This document shows positions 60,046-64,000 of a DNA stretch of 64,000 nt, one piece after another. The DNA comes from RBG-16-34-14 sp963727535 (lineage in GTDB: Bacteria; Bacteroidota; Ignavibacteria; Ignavibacteriales; Ignavibacteriaceae), in the NCBI GenBank assembly GCA_963727535.1, contig CAVSGR010000004.1, positions 124,001-188,000 of the forward strand, given 5' to 3'. Position numbers and translations under genes: made by a program. Under the pieces are notes generated by a model. That model was not told the origin of the DNA and searched no databases. It saw only the letters and a list, made by a program, of their open reading frames with translations. Position 1 is the first letter of the stretch. Each line of letters opens with the position of its first letter.

Positions 60046-61161
60046 ATGGAAATTACAAAATCTATAAATCAATATAAGTTATTTGCCGGGTCTATTTATT
60101 TCTCTATTAAATCATTCTTTTATATAATAAGATTAATAAACAGAACCTTTGCATATAAGGATGGAAATATTGTCGTAATATCTTTACATAGATTAGGAGA
60201 CACTGTTTTTACAATTCCCACAATCAAAGAGATAAAAAAATATTACCTCGATAAAAAAATAATTATTGTTTGTTATCCTGAAGTTGCATCTATTTATAAG
60301 TTGGAATTCCCGGATTTTAGTTATAGTACAATTGAACATAATAAATTTTACTTTCATAACAGGATAGCAGGTTCTTTCGCTAGAAAAATATTAAAATCTA
60401 CAAGACCAGAAATTATCTTTGATCTAACTGGGGTTATGACTTCTGCGACATTGATTTTTAATTCGAGAGCTAAAGAAATAATAGGAATGAACAGAGATCA
60501 GTTTAAAACTATTTATGATTATTATTCATCCATAAGAAGAACACCACATCTTATGGATAGATATCTTGATGCTGTTGCTGTAAAGATTCCAAATATTGTC
60601 AGGGAGCAAATAAAAGAGTTTAAGGTGATAATAAATCGTGAAGGGAAATTGATCATACATCCCTTTGGTGGGTGGAAAGCCAAAGAATGGAACCTGTACA
60701 AGTATATAGACCTTGCAATAAAGTTAAATGAGAAATATGAGGTTTGTTTAATTGCTCCTGAGCATGGAATTCCAAAAGAAATAATTAACATGTTATTGAA
60801 GGAAAAAATTAGTGTTATCCAAACAAGAACTATAGATGAATTAATCGAACAAATACATGTGTGTTCAGTTTTTATCGGAAATGATTCAGGTCCATTATAT
60901 ATCGCAAGTTTGCTGGGGAAACCTACTTTTACATTGTATGGTCCGACAAACCCTGAGTTCTCAGGTCCCGTAGGGAGACATCATAGTAATATTAACAAAA
61001 CAATAAAATGTTCTCCGCAAAAAAATGAACAATATTGTTTTACAGTTGGAGGTCAAAGTGGTTGTCCGGCATTTCAATGTATGAATCTGCTAGAGTTTGA
61101 AGAAGTCTTTTTGAATGTGCTCCCATTTGTCAAGAAATATTGTACCCCGAAAGTAAAATAA
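60046..61161 (+). CDS. Glycosyltransferase family 9 (heptosyltransferase-like)
   Basis: GT-B enzyme of 371 residues. VVISLHRLGDTVFTIPTIKEIKK (about 44-66) is the family's N-terminal motif and FIGNDSGPLYIASLLGKPTFTLYGPTNP (about 282-310) is the nucleotide-sugar site. GT9 members add heptose or other sugars to lipopolysaccharide-like acceptors; the sugar here is unknown. A cysteine-bearing C-terminal segment (CSPQKNEQYCF, GCPAFQC) is typical of the family. 14 bases after the epimerase. Confidence 0.88.
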   Translation: MEITKSINQYKLFAGSIYFSIKSFFYIIRLINRTFAYKDGNIVVISLHRLGDTVFTIPTIKEIKKYYLDKKIIIVCYPEVASIYKLEFPDFSYSTIEHNKFYFHNRIAGSFARKILKSTRPEIIFDLTGVMTSATLIFNSRAKEIIGMNRDQFKTIYDYYSSIRRTPHLMDRYLDAVAVKIPNIVREQIKEFKVIINREGKLIIHPFGGWKAKEWNLYKYIDLAIKLNEKYEVCLIAPEHGIPKEIINMLLKEKISVIQTRTIDELIEQIHVCSVFIGNDSGPLYIASLLGKPTFTLYGPTNPEFSGPVGRHHSNINKTIKCSPQKNEQYCFTVGGQSGCPAFQCMNLLEFEEVFLNVLPFVKKYCTPKVK

Positions 61162-61182
61162 AGTTTAACATTGAAAAGGTAA

Positions 61183-61845
61183 GTGATTATAGTGAAAGAA
61201 GGATTAAAAAAAGTATTGCCGATGTCAATTTGGAAAATATTAAGATTGCTAAAAAAGTATTGGCTGGTTATAAAATACAGAACTATTGGCCGCCCGCTTA
61301 ATCCGGCAGAAACGTCTAAAGCAAAAAATAGAAGATTAAGGGAAAATTTTTTTAATCTATACTGTAAAGGCAAAGGACTAGACATTGGATTCGGAGGAGA
61401 TTTAATTACTGCTGATGCAGAAGGTTTTGATTTTGAACATGGTGATGCTCAATACCTAAAGGGGAAAAAAGATAACACTTATGATTTTGTTTATTCTTCA
61501 CATACAATTGAACATCTTCCTGATCCTTCAATAGCAATAAAGAATTGGTTCAGAGTAGTAAAGCCGGGTGGGTATCTAATTATTTATTTGCCGCACAGAG
61601 ACTTATACGAAAAAAAGAAAACTCTTCCTTCAAGATTTAATCCTAATCATTTTAATTTCTTTCTCTTAGACAAAGATGAAGAACCAAACACAATTGGGAT
61701 AATTCCATTAATAGAGAGATCGGTTAAAAATTTTCAATTAATATATGCTAAAGAATGCAGCGAAGGTCATACCATCACAGATCCGATGATTCATAGTGAC
61801 GGTGAATATTCAATTGAAGTTGTTATCAGGAAAATGAGAGACTAA
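61183..61845 (+). CDS. SAM-dependent methyltransferase
   Basis: Class I methyltransferase, 220 residues. Motif I is LDIGFGGDLITADAEGFD (about 71-88), and YDFVYSSHTIEHLPDP followed by FRVVKPGGYLIIYLPH covers motifs II-III of the Methyltransf_11 fold. GTG start at 61183 with AAAGGT upstream (another GTG nine bases on). Within the glycan locus it may O-methylate a sugar or end-cap the chain; the substrate is not readable. Confidence 0.85.
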   Translation: MIIVKEGLKKVLPMSIWKILRLLKKYWLVIKYRTIGRPLNPAETSKAKNRRLRENFFNLYCKGKGLDIGFGGDLITADAEGFDFEHGDAQYLKGKKDNTYDFVYSSHTIEHLPDPSIAIKNWFRVVKPGGYLIIYLPHRDLYEKKKTLPSRFNPNHFNFFLLDKDEEPNTIGIIPLIERSVKNFQLIYAKECSEGHTITDPMIHSDGEYSIEVVIRKMRD

Positions 61846-61862
61846 AAATATTTAAGGATTTA

Positions 61863-62969
61863 ATGCGCATTTTACTTCTTGCAGATTCAAATTCTCCACA
61901 CACGCTACGGTGGTCAAAATCTATTAGAGACCATAATCATGTAATTGGAATATTTTCACTCCATACTCCTGATCCCGGCTTATATAGCGAAGCGCCGGAT
62001 ATTAGTTTATTCAGTCTTAATGCTTCAAGAGAACTACAGACAAAAGACGAAACAAATTTATCTAAACTAATTTATCTTCGTTCAAGAAAAAAAGTAAAAC
62101 AGATTATTAAAGAATTTAAGCCTGATATAGTTCATTCACACTATGCATCAAGTTACGGACTAATAGGTGCCCTTTCAGGTTTTCATCCGTACATTGTTTC
62201 TTTGTGGGGAGGAGATATTTTTAGCTTTCCTAAGAAGTCGATTATCTATAAACAAATTTTGAAGTTTAGCCTATCAAAAGCAGATAAGATCTTGTCAACA
62301 AGTAGAATTATGAAAGAAGAAGCTGCAAGATATACTGATAATGAAATTTTATTAACTCCTTTTGGTATCGATATTGATAGATTTACTCCGCGTAGGATAA
62401 ATAATTTTTTCAAGGCAGATGATTTGGTTATAGGAACTATTAAAACATTGGAGAAAAATTACGGCGTCAATTTTTTAATTGAGGCGTTCGCACTTGTGAA
62501 GAAAAAATTTTCAAATAAATCACTAAAATTGCTCATAGCTGGTAAAGGTACACAAAGAAATTTTTTAGAAGATATGGTTAAAAAATTGGGAATAGAGAAG
62601 GAGACTATTTTTGCAGGTTATATAGATCATAATAATGTTCAGGACTATCATAATATGCTGGATGTATATGTTGCAATGTCTCTGGAAGAAAGTTTTGGAG
62701 TTGCTGTTTTAGAAGCAAGTGCCTGCGGGAAACCTGTAATTGTCTCAAATGTTGGCGGTTTACCTGAAGTTGTTGAAAATGGAAAAACAGGTTTCATAGT
62801 TGAAAAAGGAAATTCAAAAGCATTAGCCGATGCATTAAGCAAACTAATCAACGAACCAGAATTAGCGGCTAGCATGGGAAATGAAGGTAGAAAGAAAGTA
62901 ATTAAAGAATATGATTGGAAAGAATCGGTTAACAAAATGATTTCCATTTATAAAACAATATTAAATTGA
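61863..62969 (+). CDS. Glycosyltransferase family 4
   Basis: 368 residues, GT-B fold. Acceptor side: VHSHYASSYGLIGALSGFHPYIVSLWGGDIFSFPKKS. Donor side: LEESFGVAVLEASACGKPVIVSNVGGLPEVVENGKTGF with the EX7E pattern (E-SFGVAVL-E) at about 278-286. Complete at both ends, GT4-typical length. 17 bases after the methyltransferase. Confidence 0.92.
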   Translation: MRILLLADSNSPHTLRWSKSIRDHNHVIGIFSLHTPDPGLYSEAPDISLFSLNASRELQTKDETNLSKLIYLRSRKKVKQIIKEFKPDIVHSHYASSYGLIGALSGFHPYIVSLWGGDIFSFPKKSIIYKQILKFSLSKADKILSTSRIMKEEAARYTDNEILLTPFGIDIDRFTPRRINNFFKADDLVIGTIKTLEKNYGVNFLIEAFALVKKKFSNKSLKLLIAGKGTQRNFLEDMVKKLGIEKETIFAGYIDHNNVQDYHNMLDVYVAMSLEESFGVAVLEASACGKPVIVSNVGGLPEVVENGKTGFIVEKGNSKALADALSKLINEPELAASMGNEGRKKVIKEYDWKESVNKMISIYKTILN

Positions 62970-62981
62970 GTACTTATAAAA

Positions 62982-63476
62982 ATGAAGCTTGCTGAATTAT
63001 ATTATAAACTACGAAAGAAACCGGTTCCTTATTACGCTAAGTTTCCGGCGTGGCTAATCGTGTGGAAACCAATTCGTAAATATATTAATGTGGTTTTAAT
63101 TCCTAATGTTCCTTTCTCAAATCTCAGGATTATTTTATACCACTATTTGGTTGGATATAAAATTGGTAAAAATGTTTTTATCGGGATGAAATGTTATCTT
63201 GATGATTTAGAACCGCAAAGTACAAAGATAGAAGACAATGTTACAATTTCTTACGGATGTTATTTCGCTTTACATGGAATTGGACAAAAGCATTCGTATA
63301 TCCATATTAAGAAAGGTGTTTACATCGGAATGCGTTCTACAATCATTGCTGATGAAGAAGGAATTACTATTGGAGAAAATTCTATAGTTGGGGCTGCATC
63401 GCTTGTAAATAAAAGTTTGCCTGATAATGTAACTGCCGCGGGTGTGCCTGCCAAAGTAATAAAGTCTCTTGAATAA
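62982..63476 (+). CDS. Left-handed beta-helix acyltransferase
   Basis: 164 residues with hexapeptide repeats: IGKNVFIGMKCYLDD, IEDNVTISYGCYFALHG, IKKGVYIGMRSTIIADEEGITIGENSIVGAASLVNKSLPDNVTAAGVPAKVIK. It ends with the loop typical of sugar O-acetyltransferases (WcaF/maltose acetyltransferase group). Probably adds acetyl groups to the polymer. 12 bases after the GT4. Confidence 0.88.
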   Translation: MKLAELYYKLRKKPVPYYAKFPAWLIVWKPIRKYINVVLIPNVPFSNLRIILYHYLVGYKIGKNVFIGMKCYLDDLEPQSTKIEDNVTISYGCYFALHGIGQKHSYIHIKKGVYIGMRSTIIADEEGITIGENSIVGAASLVNKSLPDNVTAAGVPAKVIKSLE

Positions 63477-63488
63477 ACCGGAGAAAGT

Positions 63489-64000
63489 TTGGAGAAAATT
63501 TCAGTAATAATTCCTTGTAGGAATGAAGAGAAATATATTGCAGGGTGTTTGGATTCTGTTATAAGTAATGATTATCCTAAAGATTGTATGGAAGTATTTG
63601 TTGTTGATGGTAAAAGTAATGACAGGACACAGGAAATAATCAAAGAATATTGTGAAAAATATAAATTTATTCATCTGTTAATAAATGAAAATAAAATTGT
63701 TCCCTGTGCAATGAATCTTGGAATAAAAAAATCAACAGGCGATTTTATAATAAGATTGGATGCACATGGGATATTCCCTAATAATTATTTTTCTGAATTA
63801 GTAATATGGAGTAAGAAATTAAATGCTGATAATATTGGAGCACTTTGGATAACCGATGTAAAGAATAAGAATCCCAAAACAAATTCAATCAAAAAAGTTT
63901 TAAGCAATAAATTTGGGGTAGGAGATTCACTTTTCCGAATAGGCATAGATAAAGTAACAGAAGTTGATACAGTTCCGTTCGGATGTTACAGAAAAGAAGT
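63489..64000 (+). CDS. Glycosyltransferase family 2 (ExoA-like), cut by window end
   Basis: Starts at TTG 63489 with CCGGAGAAAG just upstream, and runs open for 170 codons to the edge. ISVIIPCRNEEKYIAGCLDSV and VFVVDGKSNDRTQEII give the nucleotide-binding half; LDAHGIFPNNYFSEL carries the D-x-H variant of the metal motif seen in succinoglycan ExoA-type enzymes. The C-terminal part is missing from the window. Confidence 0.88.
   Translation, partial: MEKISVIIPCRNEEKYIAGCLDSVISNDYPKDCMEVFVVDGKSNDRTQEIIKEYCEKYKFIHLLINENKIVPCAMNLGIKKSTGDFIIRLDAHGIFPNNYFSELVIWSKKLNADNIGALWITDVKNKNPKTNSIKKVLSNKFGVGDSLFRIGIDKVTEVDTVPFGCYRKE

Noticed and set aside
1..64000. tRNA, rRNA and insertion-sequence genes
   Set aside because: I read the intergenic gaps for cloverleaf ends (CCA, T-loop GTTCGA) and for transposases and found none; a covariance-model search would be needed to exclude small RNAs.

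Overview
The window is AT-rich, gene-dense bacterial chromosome with no rRNA, tRNA, phage, insertion sequence or CRISPR array that I can see. Several features point to the Bacteroidota/Chlorobi (FCB) side, most likely an Ignavibacteria-like organism. There is a secreted protein with the C-terminal NYPNPFN type IX sorting domain (42935-44215) and a secreted propeller with a FlgD-like C-terminal module (18288-19856). There are also two tandem PorV/PorQ-type outer-membrane barrels, many proteins with signal peptides, and small palindromic repeats scattered between genes. This placement is inference from gene content; no marker phylogeny was run. TTG is used as a start codon unusually often, frequently overlapping the upstream stop as TTGA.

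Layout. 0-8 kb: pdxH, an ABC-2 exporter pair whose permease carries a frameshift, an RND efflux pump with its adaptor, and a frameshifted pyrimidine-dimer glycosylase. 8-12 kb: a GT39 glycosyltransferase, a DUF1361 membrane protein and an EamA transporter, separated by repeats and a decayed coding remnant. 12-17.5 kb: a MazF-type toxin-antitoxin pair, then a co-directional set of polysaccharide deacetylase, membrane GT2, radical SAM protein (frameshifted), outer-membrane barrel and M50 protease. 17.5-22 kb: secreted lipoprotein, T9SS-like propeller and two PorV-like barrels. 22-28 kb: a first surface-glycan cluster (GT4-like, Wzx flippase, two-domain deacetylase, GT4) ending in a glycerate kinase. 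28-39.5 kb: housekeeping genes thyA, folA, mutL, an acyl-CoA mutase large subunit, a UbiA-type prenyltransferase, a CNNM/CBS protein, tgt, yajC, ribBA and an NfeD-type protease.

39.5-49 kb is on the minus strand: two secreted proteins sharing a leader sequence, ndk, sucD with a lysine-rich tail, the T9SS cargo, gatA, and an operon running purC-like, psd, pssA, purS, purQ, tatA. 49-52 kb (plus): ybaB-recR, a pair of short lipoproteins, ftsX. 52-64 kb is a second, larger exopolysaccharide locus in one direction: Wza/SLBB exporter, Wzz, UDP-glucuronate decarboxylase, MurJ/Wzx-like flippase, Wzy-type ligase/polymerase, a D-glucuronyl C5-epimerase homologue, GT9, methyltransferase, GT4, hexapeptide acyltransferase and a GT2 cut by the window end.

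How it fits together: the 52-64 kb locus has most parts of a Wzx/Wzy export pathway plus two enzymes tied to glucuronate chemistry. This suggests a uronate-containing, possibly iduronate-containing, surface polymer. Four genes are broken, and in every case dropping one base restores the family sequence. That common direction makes insertion errors in the assembly a serious alternative to genuine decay.
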